From Terriglobia bacterium (GTDB lineage: Bacteria; Acidobacteriota; Terriglobia; JAIQFV01): a stretch of DNA of 64,000 nucleotides. Under the pieces are notes generated by a model, which ran no database searches, had not been told where the DNA came from, and saw only the letters and a list, made by a program, of their open reading frames with translations. Location of the stretch: assembly GCA_020073085.1 (NCBI GenBank), contig JAIQFV010000008.1:124001-188000 (forward strand). The letters are read 5' to 3'. Made by a program: the position numbers and the translations under genes. Below, piece after piece: positions 8,219 to 15,887 of the stretch (position 1 is the stretch's first letter; each line of letters opens with the position of its first letter).

Positions 8219-9646
8219 ATGTTGAAGCCCAATCGTGAAACCACCATACTGATCATTGACGATGAAAAACCGATCCGCGAATCCCTCCATCGCACCCTTC
8301 GCCAGGAGGAATACCAGGTGAGGCTGGCCGAAAATGGCGACCAGGGACTGCGTTTTCTTGAAGCCGAACGGATTGATCTGGCGGTCGTCGACATGGTCCT
8401 TCCTGACTGGAACGGGGTCGATCTGCTGAAAAAGATTAAGAGCGAGTGGCCCGAAGTTGAAGTCGTCCTGGTGACGGCTTACGGCACGATTGAGACAGCC
8501 GTCGAGGCGATGAAATACGGGGCCTATGACTTTTTGACGAAACCCTTCAAACAGGCCCAGATTCTGAACGCCATCAAGAAGGCCCTGGAAAAGTTTGAAC
8601 TCGAAAAAGAAAACCGTCTGCTCAAGGAACAATTAAGCGAGCAGACGATCAATCGTAAGCTGGTCGGCAGCTCCCCTGAAATGATGCGGCTGAAGAAGAT
8701 GATCCAGCAGGTCGCCCCCAGTTCCGCCACCGTCTTTATTCAGGGGGAAAGCGGGACCGGCAAGGAGATCGTGGCGGAAACGATTCATTACTTGAGCGCG
8801 CGCGCTGACCGCCCGGTGGTCAAGGTGAATTGTGCCGCCCTGCCGGAGACGTTGCTGGAGGCGGAATTGTTTGGATACGAGAAAGGCGCCTTCACGGGAG
8901 CCTTTGCCCGCAAGGAAGGCCGCTTCGACCTCGCTCGGGGCGGGACGCTCTTCCTGGATGAAATCGGCGACATGCCCCTGGCCACACAAGTCAAACTCCT
9001 GCGGGTGTTGCAGGACGGCACTTACGAACGGCTCGGGGGGACGGAAACTCTCGATGCCGATGTCCGCATTATCGCTGCAACCCACCACGATCTCGAGCAA
9101 GACGTCAAGGCAAAGCGCTTTCGGGAGGATCTTTATTACCGCATCAACGTCATTGCGTTGAAGATTCCCCCGCTCCGTGAACGCACGGACGAGATCCCGA
9201 TCCTGGCGAACCATTTCCTGAAAATCTACTCGACGAAGAACGGGAAAAAGGTCACCGGCTTCACGGAATCAGCCATCAACGCCCTGACCGGCTACGAGTG
9301 GCCAGGAAATGTGAGGCAGCTCGAAAACGTGGTGGAACGGGCTGTCGTTTTGACGGAAACCGAGGTGATCACTCCGGCGGTTCTTCCCCGGGAGATTTCC
9401 GGGGTCAAATCTCAAATTGAGTTGGAATCCAACCGAGCCCCGGTGTTGACCATTTCCTTTCCCATTGGGACTTCGATGGACGACATCGAAAACCGCGTCA
9501 TCCATTCCATCCTCGAGTACACCCAAGGCAACAAACAACGGGCCGCCCAACTGCTCAACCTGGCAAGCAAGACCATTCACCGGCGTCTTGTCGCTGAAAA
9601 CTCCACGGAGGGGGCGGAGGCAGATGCGGCCGAAGACTCTCCCTGA
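8219..9646 (+). CDS. NtrC-family sigma-54 activator (response regulator)
   Basis: 475 residues from ATG 8219. Receiver domain at residues 8-125 with acidic pocket D14/D15, phospho-acceptor D58 (VVDMVLPDWNG), T in VTAYG and K in TKPF. AAA+ domain at about 145-385 with Walker A GESGTGKE, the sigma-54 contact loop GAFTGA, Walker B GGTLFLDEIGD and the R-finger region. The C-terminal Fis-type helix-turn-helix is within GNKQRAAQLLNLASKTIHRR. It activates transcription only from -24/-12 promoters with sigma-54. It ends the cytochrome operon that contains the heme-bearing histidine kinase, so the two probably form one two-component system. Candidate targets in this window are the sigma-54-like promoters at 15341 and 19060. 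The frame stays open upstream into the cytochrome gene, but similarity to the family begins here. Confidence 0.95.
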   Translation: MLKPNRETTILIIDDEKPIRESLHRTLRQEEYQVRLAENGDQGLRFLEAERIDLAVVDMVLPDWNGVDLLKKIKSEWPEVEVVLVTAYGTIETAVEAMKYGAYDFLTKPFKQAQILNAIKKALEKFELEKENRLLKEQLSEQTINRKLVGSSPEMMRLKKMIQQVAPSSATVFIQGESGTGKEIVAETIHYLSARADRPVVKVNCAALPETLLEAELFGYEKGAFTGAFARKEGRFDLARGGTLFLDEIGDMPLATQVKLLRVLQDGTYERLGGTETLDADVRIIAATHHDLEQDVKAKRFREDLYYRINVIALKIPPLRERTDEIPILANHFLKIYSTKNGKKVTGFTESAINALTGYEWPGNVRQLENVVERAVVLTETEVITPAVLPREISGVKSQIELESNRAPVLTISFPIGTSMDDIENRVIHSILEYTQGNKQRAAQLLNLASKTIHRRLVAENSTEGAEADAAEDSP

Positions 9647-9740
9647 TGCCCGCCCATCTTTTAACGTTCTCACACCGCCCTGATAAGTCAGCCACGTCCC
9701 CCTCGAGGCCGCCATTCTCGCATACCGCAAGCTCCGAAGC

Positions 9741-9764
9741 CGGATGAGGGGCTGTGCCCCGTCC
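9741..9764. terminator. possible bidirectional terminator hairpin
   Basis: GGGGC-TGT-GCCCC (9748-9760) is a perfect 5-bp stem with a 3-base loop, extended weakly by GGA/TCC. It lies in the 124-bp gap between two convergent genes. No U-tract follows on either side, so it may not work as an intrinsic terminator. The rest of the gap shows nothing. Confidence 0.25.
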
Positions 9765-9770
9765 GCACTG

Positions 9771-11108
9771 CTATTCAACGACGTCCTTTAGACCCGAGGT
9801 CCAGTCCTGTACTGTCTTGCTCGGCAACCGGAACACCGTGCGGGAGCTTCGAATCCACACCGAATCCTTTTCGGACTTGCTGAACCGGATCTCGGATTGA
9901 TGATTGGACCGATCCACCAGGGTCACGCGCACCGCGGGTTTGAAAAACAGGCCGACCTTCTCCAGGCTCGCAGGGGGATCCAGAATCTCGTCCGCCTTCA
10001 TCTCCTCCAGTGGTAACCAGAATTTCCAATCTCGCGCTTGCTTTCCAGCCAGAGTCTTCGGAAGGACTACCTTCCATTTGGAATCCTTTGTATCCTCCCT
10101 GTCAAATTCATAGACGCTGTTTTCCAACTGGATCAGGACATGTTGAAGGTCGGCCGCCTTTGTGGTGATGATCTGCTTGTCACGGAGCTTAAACACGACA
10201 GGCCGGATCTTATCGGCGACAATGGTAGTGATCTTAAAGATTGCAGAAGACCCCTCAAGCCTGGCATACACCTGGTCATCTTTTCTTGCGCCCAGCAAGA
10301 GTTTCTTTTGCTTCGCCTGGCTTCCCTCCCTTTCCGTAAGGGTCAAAGTCCCCGCCGGAGGATCCAACTCGAAACTCTTCAGAGTGGATTCAGGCTTGTC
10401 TACAAATTCAGAGGCTTCACTGCTTGAAGCATCATTGAGGTAAGAAGAAATTCCGCTCGGATCACCCCGTGCGGACACAGGTTGGATCAGGTTCCATTCC
10501 GTCCCTGACTTCCGTGCGCTGAAGTGTTCCCCGTTGGAGACAAAATCTATCTGGGTGACCTTCTCGGGATCCACCTCCATGATCCTGCGATCACGAAGTT
10601 GCATCAACGACTTGTCCAATGAGGAGAAAAGGTAGGAAGAAACGAGGACCACATCAGCCCGGGACGAGGTTCGCGCGTAGACATTGTTCTCCGAGAAATC
10701 CTTCTCGCCCAGATCCACTGAGAACGAAGTCCCCGGCCGGGTTTTGAATTCGGTGTGGATCTTTGGTGGCTGAAGACCATACTCAGAGAGGTTCTGCGCG
10801 CCGGCCACGGAGTGGGTGCTCGTGGCGGAGGAGAGGTTGCGAACAATCTCATTGACGACCGTCTGATCGGCCGGGGCTGAGACGGGCGACTCAATCACCC
10901 ATCGGCTATTCTGTTGTTCAAGAATCGTTTTTTCACTGCCGCGTTGGATCAGCAGTGAAGCGACGGCCTCGTCTTTGACATCAAAGAGCTTCTCTGCCTT
11001 TTGCCTGGCCTGCTCGCGATTTGCTTCTCCCCGGAACTCATAAAAATATACAAATCCACCGAGCCCGGCGAGGATCACGACTCCAATGATCAGATTGCGC
11101 CATTTCAT
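9771..11108 (-). CDS. DUF4340-like protein of Gld-type ABC cluster
   Basis: 445 residues from the ATG at 11108, chosen because GGGAAGGA precedes it and a membrane helix starts right after (LIIGVVILAGLGGFVYFY). The remainder is extracytoplasmic, rich in beta-strand-like segments, with internal duplication: phrases of the type LLIQRGSEKTILEQQNSRW, IDFVSNGEHFSARKSGTEW and VLIQLENSVYEFDREDTKD recur. This is the pattern of DUF4340 proteins, which are found at the end of GldA/GldF/GldG-type ABC operons. The molecular role is unknown; an accessory or scaffold part of the exporter is the usual guess. It is separated from the gldG-like gene by a 286-bp spacer filled with heptad repeats, which is unusual for this otherwise tight operon. 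Confidence 0.8.
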   Translation of the reverse strand: MKWRNLIIGVVILAGLGGFVYFYEFRGEANREQARQKAEKLFDVKDEAVASLLIQRGSEKTILEQQNSRWVIESPVSAPADQTVVNEIVRNLSSATSTHSVAGAQNLSEYGLQPPKIHTEFKTRPGTSFSVDLGEKDFSENNVYARTSSRADVVLVSSYLFSSLDKSLMQLRDRRIMEVDPEKVTQIDFVSNGEHFSARKSGTEWNLIQPVSARGDPSGISSYLNDASSSEASEFVDKPESTLKSFELDPPAGTLTLTEREGSQAKQKKLLLGARKDDQVYARLEGSSAIFKITTIVADKIRPVVFKLRDKQIITTKAADLQHVLIQLENSVYEFDREDTKDSKWKVVLPKTLAGKQARDWKFWLPLEEMKADEILDPPASLEKVGLFFKPAVRVTLVDRSNHQSEIRFSKSEKDSVWIRSSRTVFRLPSKTVQDWTSGLKDVVE

Positions 11109-11149
11109 CAATGCAGTCCTTCCCTTTAAGATAACCTGGAAAGAGGGAT

Positions 11150-11394
11150 TAGGTGATAGGTGATTGGGAATAGGCAACACGGGATGGTGATAGGAAGCAA
11201 GGGCAAAGCAAACCAGATGGTAGCGGGAGTGGGGTTTTCAGATTCCCCGCGCCGAACCGCGGGCAGGATCAACATTGGAAACATTCTCATCCTGCCGACT
11301 GCCACGATCCTGTGATTCCTCGCACCTCCCTGACACCTAACGCCCGTCACCTATTCCCTATCCCCTATTCCCTATCACCTAATACCTATCCCCG
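11150..11394. repeat. inverted pair of TAGGTGA-type heptad repeats
   Basis: The left arm (11150-11177) reads as in-phase 7-mers TAGGTGA, TAGGTGA, TTGGGAA, TAGGCAA. The right arm (about 11331-11394), read on the minus strand, gives TAGGTAT, TAGGTGA, TAGGGAA, TAGGGGA, TAGGGAA, TAGGTGA, CGGGCGT, TAGGTGT. The arms face each other and can pair over about 23 bases with three mismatches, leaving roughly 150 bases between them. The right arm ends at the stop codon of the gldG-like gene, so the element lies within the operon spacer. A second element of the same design is at 20760-20982. Confidence 0.75.
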
Positions 11395-12948
11395 TCACTT
11401 CCTCCGTCGTGCCCAGACCATGGCGCCCGTCAGAAGCGCCGAGGCGGGCAGCACAATAATGATGAACCAGAACAACAACTGGCCGGTTGAAGCGGAGAGT
11501 TCCACACGGCGGTTGTCGGCATTCCTTGGCCGGATCGACACGAGGTCCTCATCCTCGGCCAGCCAGCTGACCGAATTCAGGAAAAGATCCCCATTGCGCT
11601 GAAGCCGAAAAAACTCATTCGAGGCAAATCGCGAATTCCCGATGACCTCGACTCGCGCCTCCTTGGTCCGCGTCGATTGCTCTTTCGATCCAGCGGCCGA
11701 CCGGGTGGAGACGACGGCCAGGGAGAGCGGCCCTTCGAGGTCCTTGCCCTTATCGAATTTCAGAGGCCTCTCATTGAGGTTGCTTTCACCCCAACTGTTC
11801 GTCGAAGTTTTGAACAATGGGGCGGATGAGAAATCCGATTTTGTATCGGCCACGCGAACGGAGCGAGCCAGCGGGAAGATGGTCATGGTTCTTCCAAAGT
11901 CCTTCACGATGGGTTGATTCTCATACTCGGTCACAATGGGCGCCGCCGGTCCCATCCCGAGGAGCTGTCCAATCCCACTGGCGTCCACGACGGCATCATT
12001 ATCGACCTGGATCTTCCATTTTTCGAACTCGCGGGTCAGCCCGGGATCGGTGTCCGGATCCACGAGCACCAGAACCTTCCCTCCCGCCTCGACATACTGA
12101 TTGATCTCATCCGCTTCGGGTTGAAACAGCGAGTATTTCGGACCGGCAATGACAAGCACGGTACAATCCGGGGGAACGGATTTGGATTGGGTCAAGTTTA
12201 TCGGTTTCACTTCATAACCCTGATCTTCAAGGCCTTTCTTTGCCCCCGAAAACCCGGGCCCGCCGGCTGAAGTGATTGACGCCTCCCCATGGCCTTCGGT
12301 GAAATAGATGGTGCGCTTTTTGCGGTGCGTCAACTTGACGATGGCATTCGTCAAGTCTTCCTCCGCCGGATTGGTGACCAGCTGTTTCTGGTCGGGGTTA
12401 TTGCCTGACAGGACAACGATCGTCGGCAGGGAGCGCACGCTGTATTGGCGGGCTTGCGCCAGGTATTTTTCAGCGTCCAAAAACTCGTACTTGATCCGGG
12501 ATGACTGCGCCTGGTATTCACGGATCAGGTCTCGAACCGGATGCGATTCGGTCTGATCGAAATAAATCAATCGCACGTCGCTGTCGAGATTCTTTAGCAC
12601 CTTAATCGTCTGTTCGGAGATGCTGAAGAGCTTGTTCGTGGTGAGGTCGTACCGTTTATGATGCCGGGAGCCCAGAAAATTAATGAGGCCGAGGATGGTC
12701 AGAAAAACCGCCACGGTGGCCAGCGTATTGGCCCCGTACTGAGTGGATCGGTGTTGCCAGCCGGCCAGTAGTTCCCGGTAATGGAAAACCAGATGAAATA
12801 TCAAAAGCGCCCCGCCGACACCGGACGTCGTCCACACGGTCCAGTCGAAGACGGAATGAGCGGAATAGAGAACCGCCCCCAGGGCCAGGATCAGCAGGCC
12901 GAGCCCTCCGGCCGGCTTGCTCAGACGCTTCACAAGGGGATCAGCCAT
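11395..12948 (-). CDS. GldG-like ABC transport auxiliary protein
   Basis: 517 residues. Two helices come first (GLGLLILALGAVLYSAHSVF; GALLIFHLVFHYRELL), a third helix follows at about 72-92 (TLATVAVFLTILGLINFLG), then a large extracytoplasmic domain and a closing helix (LLFWFIIIVLPASALLTGA) with a basic end. The domain has the GldG/IFT52-like features DLTTNKLFSISEQTIKVLKNLDSDVRLIYF near its start (residues about 104-133) and ILVLVDPD-like and VLVIAGP segments later. In Bacteroidetes GldG works with GldA and GldF in gliding; in other phyla the same trio is common without gliding. Its start lies 3 bases after the permease stop. Predicted accessory subunit of the ABC-2 exporter. Confidence 0.85.
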   Translation of the reverse strand: MADPLVKRLSKPAGGLGLLILALGAVLYSAHSVFDWTVWTTSGVGGALLIFHLVFHYRELLAGWQHRSTQYGANTLATVAVFLTILGLINFLGSRHHKRYDLTTNKLFSISEQTIKVLKNLDSDVRLIYFDQTESHPVRDLIREYQAQSSRIKYEFLDAEKYLAQARQYSVRSLPTIVVLSGNNPDQKQLVTNPAEEDLTNAIVKLTHRKKRTIYFTEGHGEASITSAGGPGFSGAKKGLEDQGYEVKPINLTQSKSVPPDCTVLVIAGPKYSLFQPEADEINQYVEAGGKVLVLVDPDTDPGLTREFEKWKIQVDNDAVVDASGIGQLLGMGPAAPIVTEYENQPIVKDFGRTMTIFPLARSVRVADTKSDFSSAPLFKTSTNSWGESNLNERPLKFDKGKDLEGPLSLAVVSTRSAAGSKEQSTRTKEARVEVIGNSRFASNEFFRLQRNGDLFLNSVSWLAEDEDLVSIRPRNADNRRVELSASTGQLLFWFIIIVLPASALLTGAMVWARRRK

Positions 12949-12951
12949 GCG

Positions 12952-13740
12952 CTATTGCCTCCATCTCATCGATTCGAACGATCGCAGGGTTAACAGCAAT
13001 GCGAATGCCGTGAAACTCAAATAGAAAATGATGTGGGTGGTGTCAATCACCCCTTTCGAAAAATCATCAAAATGATTCAGGACTGAAAGATAGCTCAGCA
13101 CGTCCCCCAACTTGGAATCGCCGGAATGGGTGGCAAAGTCCAACACCCAGAGGATCAGAAACACTCCGAAGGTACTGACCGACGCAATTATCTGGTTCTC
13201 GGTCAGGGTCGAAATGAATGCCCCCAGGGCGATCAGGGAGCCTCCCAGCAGCAGGACGCCCAGGTATCCACTGAAAACAGGAGCCCAAGGGAACCGGGGC
13301 TGGCTGTAGGCCTGCATCAGCAGAAAGTAAAGCAGGGTCGGCGCGAGCATTGACATGAAAAAAGCCACGGAAGCCAGAAATTTTCCGAGCACAATTTGGA
13401 CGCTCGTCAAGGGGGACGTCAGTAACAATTCGATGGTCCCCTGTTTCTTCTCCTCCGTAAACAAACCCATGGTGGTCATAGGGAGCATGAACAAGAGGAT
13501 CGTGGAGAGGGTTTCAAAGAAATTCCGGGTCACCACCGACGGTACGTCAATGGGCGGCATCCCTCCACCAAATTGCTGGGATTGCATCGCCGCCATCATG
13601 GAATTCTGAACGATCAACCTGAGGATATTGTAGAAAAAGAACCCCATCACCAACAGAAAGATGGTGCTGACGACATAGGCAATCGGGGACACAAAATAGT
13701 TCGAATACTCCCGCTCTAAAATTGCCCAGATGTTCTTCAT
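12952..13740 (-). CDS. ABC-2 type permease, GldF-like
   Basis: 262 residues from ATG 13740; the upstream codons to 13773 lack family similarity and a site GAAGAGGAGCAC lies just before this ATG. Six hydrophobic segments are visible, including YVVSTIFLLVMGFFFY, LSTILLFMLPMTTMGLF, FLASVAFFMSMLAPTLLYFL, VLLLGGSLIALGAFIS and ASVSTFGVFLILWVLDFA. The cytosolic loop EEKKQGTIELLLTSPLTSVQIVLGK (positions about 101-125) is the conserved coupling segment of ABC-2 permeases such as GldF and NosY. It should form the membrane channel of the exporter with the ATPase encoded upstream. Substrate unknown. Confidence 0.88.
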   Translation of the reverse strand: MKNIWAILEREYSNYFVSPIAYVVSTIFLLVMGFFFYNILRLIVQNSMMAAMQSQQFGGGMPPIDVPSVVTRNFFETLSTILLFMLPMTTMGLFTEEKKQGTIELLLTSPLTSVQIVLGKFLASVAFFMSMLAPTLLYFLLMQAYSQPRFPWAPVFSGYLGVLLLGGSLIALGAFISTLTENQIIASVSTFGVFLILWVLDFATHSGDSKLGDVLSYLSVLNHFDDFSKGVIDTTHIIFYLSFTAFALLLTLRSFESMRWRQ

Positions 13741-13817
13741 GTGCTCCTCTTCCCTCCCTTTCCGGCACCGCAATTTCCCAATGCTCTGTTACCGGGCTGT
13801 GACCCCGGTCCCGCCTG

Positions 13818-14849
13818 TCATGACTCCGGCGCATCCGCCTCGCCGGTCTCGGCATCTGGCGCAGGCGGAGCCTCCGAGGCCGCATCCATTTCCTGCTCGG
13901 AGGTGGTGAGTTGCAGGAAGATATCTTCCAGACTCATTGACACCGGACGCAACGACCATAACTCCGCGCCACTCTCCAGCACCGCCCGGGCCACTGCGTT
14001 TCTTACGGAGCGATCTGTCGAAACCTCCAGCGTTAATTCGTGCGCTCCACCCCCGTTCAACGGCTTCGAGGCCATCTCGAGGACTCCGGGAAGGGATAGA
14101 ATACGACTTTTGACCGCATCGAGCTGCCCCTTGATCTCCACAATCAGGCGGTCCCCTCCCCGCAGCTGGAGCGTCAGATTCTCCGGGGTGTCCTCGGCAA
14201 CGATCTTTCCCTTGTTAATGATGACGACCCGGTGGCAGGTCATGGAGACTTCGGGGAGAATGTGAGTGGAGAGGATGACCGTATGGGTTCCGGCCAGGCT
14301 CTTGATCAACTCGCGCACTTCAATAATCTGTTTGGGATCCAACCCCACGGTCGGTTCATCCAGGATGAGAATCCTGGGATCATGAATCAAGGCCTGCGCC
14401 AGTCCCACGCGTTGACGGTACCCCTTGGAGAGGTGCTTGATCAGCCGGTGGCGATAATCCCCGCCATCCTGCGGAGCGTCCACCAGACGGCATTTCGCGA
14501 GAATCTCTTCCACTCTGCGGGGACGGTCGGCCGCAGAGATTCCTTTTATTTTTGCCACAAAGTGAAGGTAACCTTCCACCGTCATTTCACCATAAAGGGG
14601 AGGGTTCTCGGGGAGATACCCGATGAGACGGCGCGTGTCAAGCGATTGCGTGAGAATGTCGAGTCCTTCAATTCGCGCTGTCCCGGCCGTGGGAGGAATG
14701 TAGCCCGTCAAGATCCTCATGGTCGTGGTCTTCCCTGCCGCATTGGGACCGAGAAACCCCAGGATCTCCCCGTCCTTCACATCAAAGGAAATATCGATCA
14801 CAGCGTCTTTTGTGCCGTAACGTTTGGAGATATGATCCACTTCAATCAC
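13818..14849 (-). CDS. ABC transporter ATP-binding protein, GldA-like
   Basis: 343 residues. Walker A is GPNAAGKTTT, Q-loop region GYLPENPPLYGEMTV, signature LSKGYRQRVGLAQ, Walker B ILILDEPTVGLD and H-loop ILSTHILPEV. The first 230 residues are a standard ABC domain. The C-terminal 110 residues are a DrrA/GldA-like extension ending in an acidic, Ala-rich tail (SEAPPAPDAETGEADAPES). It is the first gene of the minus-strand operon ATPase-permease-GldG-DUF4340. It powers export by the ABC-2 permease at 12952. The divergent 552-bp region upstream separates it from the second respiratory locus. Confidence 0.93.
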   Translation of the reverse strand: MIEVDHISKRYGTKDAVIDISFDVKDGEILGFLGPNAAGKTTTMRILTGYIPPTAGTARIEGLDILTQSLDTRRLIGYLPENPPLYGEMTVEGYLHFVAKIKGISAADRPRRVEEILAKCRLVDAPQDGGDYRHRLIKHLSKGYRQRVGLAQALIHDPRILILDEPTVGLDPKQIIEVRELIKSLAGTHTVILSTHILPEVSMTCHRVVIINKGKIVAEDTPENLTLQLRGGDRLIVEIKGQLDAVKSRILSLPGVLEMASKPLNGGGAHELTLEVSTDRSVRNAVARAVLESGAELWSLRPVSMSLEDIFLQLTTSEQEMDAASEAPPAPDAETGEADAPES

Positions 14850-15189
14850 AACAGCATCCTCCCTCTCTTGTCACTCCCCCAACTGCCCCGCATGGCCTCA
14901 ACTCTTGAGCGTCGAGCCAGGATAGCTTGACATCCATTTGTGGGTTGGGAAAAAGGCATTCTTAATTGGCTGCGGAAGTCTAGGCGGATCGCTTCACGGC
15001 ATCGAGGCACAAAACTCCCCTGCGAAGAGTGACTGAAGAAAACCCTACTTTATCAAATCTGTGCTAGAAATCAAAAGATTCGAAGAGTGAAGCCACCGTT
15101 GCCTCAAAAGATAAGAATCCTTCGTGTTGCTGCACAGTGCCCCTTTACCCTGCTCCTCCCCCATGAATCTTCTTCTGAGAATTCACTGC

Positions 15190-15245
15190 GACAATTTGTC
15201 CGCCGGCCTCAAATGCCTTGCTGGGCGCCTGTCAAAATGTCCGTC
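15190..15245 (+). promoter_or_regulatory. candidate tandem activator-binding sites (UAS)
   Basis: GACAATTTGTCCGCC (15190-15204) and GTCAAAATGTCCGTC (15231-15245) agree at 11 of 15 positions. The first is an imperfect palindrome (GACAA/TTTGTCC). Their starts are 41 bp apart, about four helical turns, so both would face the same side of the DNA. They lie roughly 120-180 bp upstream of the predicted sigma-54 start site, the usual distance for NtrC-type enhancers. Function is inferred from position and similarity only. Confidence 0.35.
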
Positions 15246-15340
15246 GTGAATGCGGACTCTAAACATGCCACAAAGATAATACTCATTTAACTATTTTATT
15301 ATTAGTAATATACAAGGAAACTGAGTCCGGCATCTGATTT

Positions 15341-15355
15341 TGGCTTTGAGCTTGC
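15341..15355 (+). promoter_or_regulatory. candidate sigma-54 (-24/-12) promoter
   Basis: TGGCTTTGAGCTTGC keeps both conserved blocks of the sigma-54 consensus, TGGC and TTGC, at the exact 15-base span. Transcription would begin near 15366, leaving about 36 bases to the ATG at 15402. An NtrC-type activator is encoded at 8219 in the same window. Confidence 0.55.
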
Positions 15356-15401
15356 GCCTCTCTTGGGTGTGCAGAGGGTATTGGAGAGAAATGAGGCTCC
15401 C

Positions 15402-15803
15402 ATGTCAGACCGAACAACAATTAGAAACTTTTGGATGGTTTTCATCGCGTGCCTGGCGCTGGTGGTCATTGTCATGGCCATTGTCAGCGCGTCCCTGCAG
15501 ATCGGCACGGTAGAGGAAACCAGTCCGGGCGGTGTTCGGGCGACTATCCCCGCCCATACACCCTTGGAGCCAGCGACCAAATCGATTCCATGGCACGAGC
15601 GTGCAACGGGTTGGTTGATTTGGTTTGTGCTGACCGTCATCCTCAGCGGACGTTTTATTCTCCTGTTAGGCGTCCTGCTGTTCTACGGATTTATCATTGC
15701 CTACATTGCTCCCAACGCCTGGCAAAGAATCAAGGCCCGTTTGTGGGGGAAGGCGGCCGATGTGGCCCCTCAGAAAGCAGTGGTTCCCCGCAAGCAGAAG
15801 TAG
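15402..15803 (+). CDS. small two-helix membrane protein, first gene of respiratory operon
   Basis: 133 residues from ATG 15402 (GAGG six bases upstream). Helix 1 is at about 12-34 (FIACLALVVIVMAIVSASL). A soluble stretch of about 45 residues follows, with HTPLEPATKSIPWHERAT. Helices near 68-100 (WLIWFVLTVILSGRFILLLGVLLFYGFIIAYI) may count as one or two spans, and a basic tail ends the protein. No family was recognised. It lies just downstream of the candidate sigma-54 promoter and 84 bases before the GcvH-like gene, which like it has an N-terminal helix. It may be a small subunit of the FeS/NrfD complex that follows; this is inferred from context alone. Confidence 0.65.
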   Translation: MSDRTTIRNFWMVFIACLALVVIVMAIVSASLQIGTVEETSPGGVRATIPAHTPLEPATKSIPWHERATGWLIWFVLTVILSGRFILLLGVLLFYGFIIAYIAPNAWQRIKARLWGKAADVAPQKAVVPRKQK

Positions 15804-15887
15804 GCCCCGGGATCGTTTTATTCCTCTGTACTGGGGATTCGTGGAAGCAACCGGATGCCCAGAGGTCAAAATAGAAAGGACAAACCC

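Larger units (their letters stand above)
14850..15401. other. divergent intergenic region between ABC operon and respiratory operon
   Basis: 552 bases without a credible gene; the short frames here have no RBS or recognisable product. The useful content is near the right end: two similar imperfect palindromes (15190-15204 and 15231-15245) and a -24/-12 promoter match (15341-15355) for the plus-strand operon. No promoter could be assigned to the minus-strand operon. TTGACA at 14927 has no -10 element at the right distance. Confidence 0.6.

Noticed and set aside
11150-11394. Heptad arrays as a CRISPR
   Set aside because: Units of 7 bases without spacers between them and no cas genes.
14927-14950. 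TTGACA as a promoter in the divergent region
   Set aside because: No -10 element 16-18 bases downstream (AAAAAG only).
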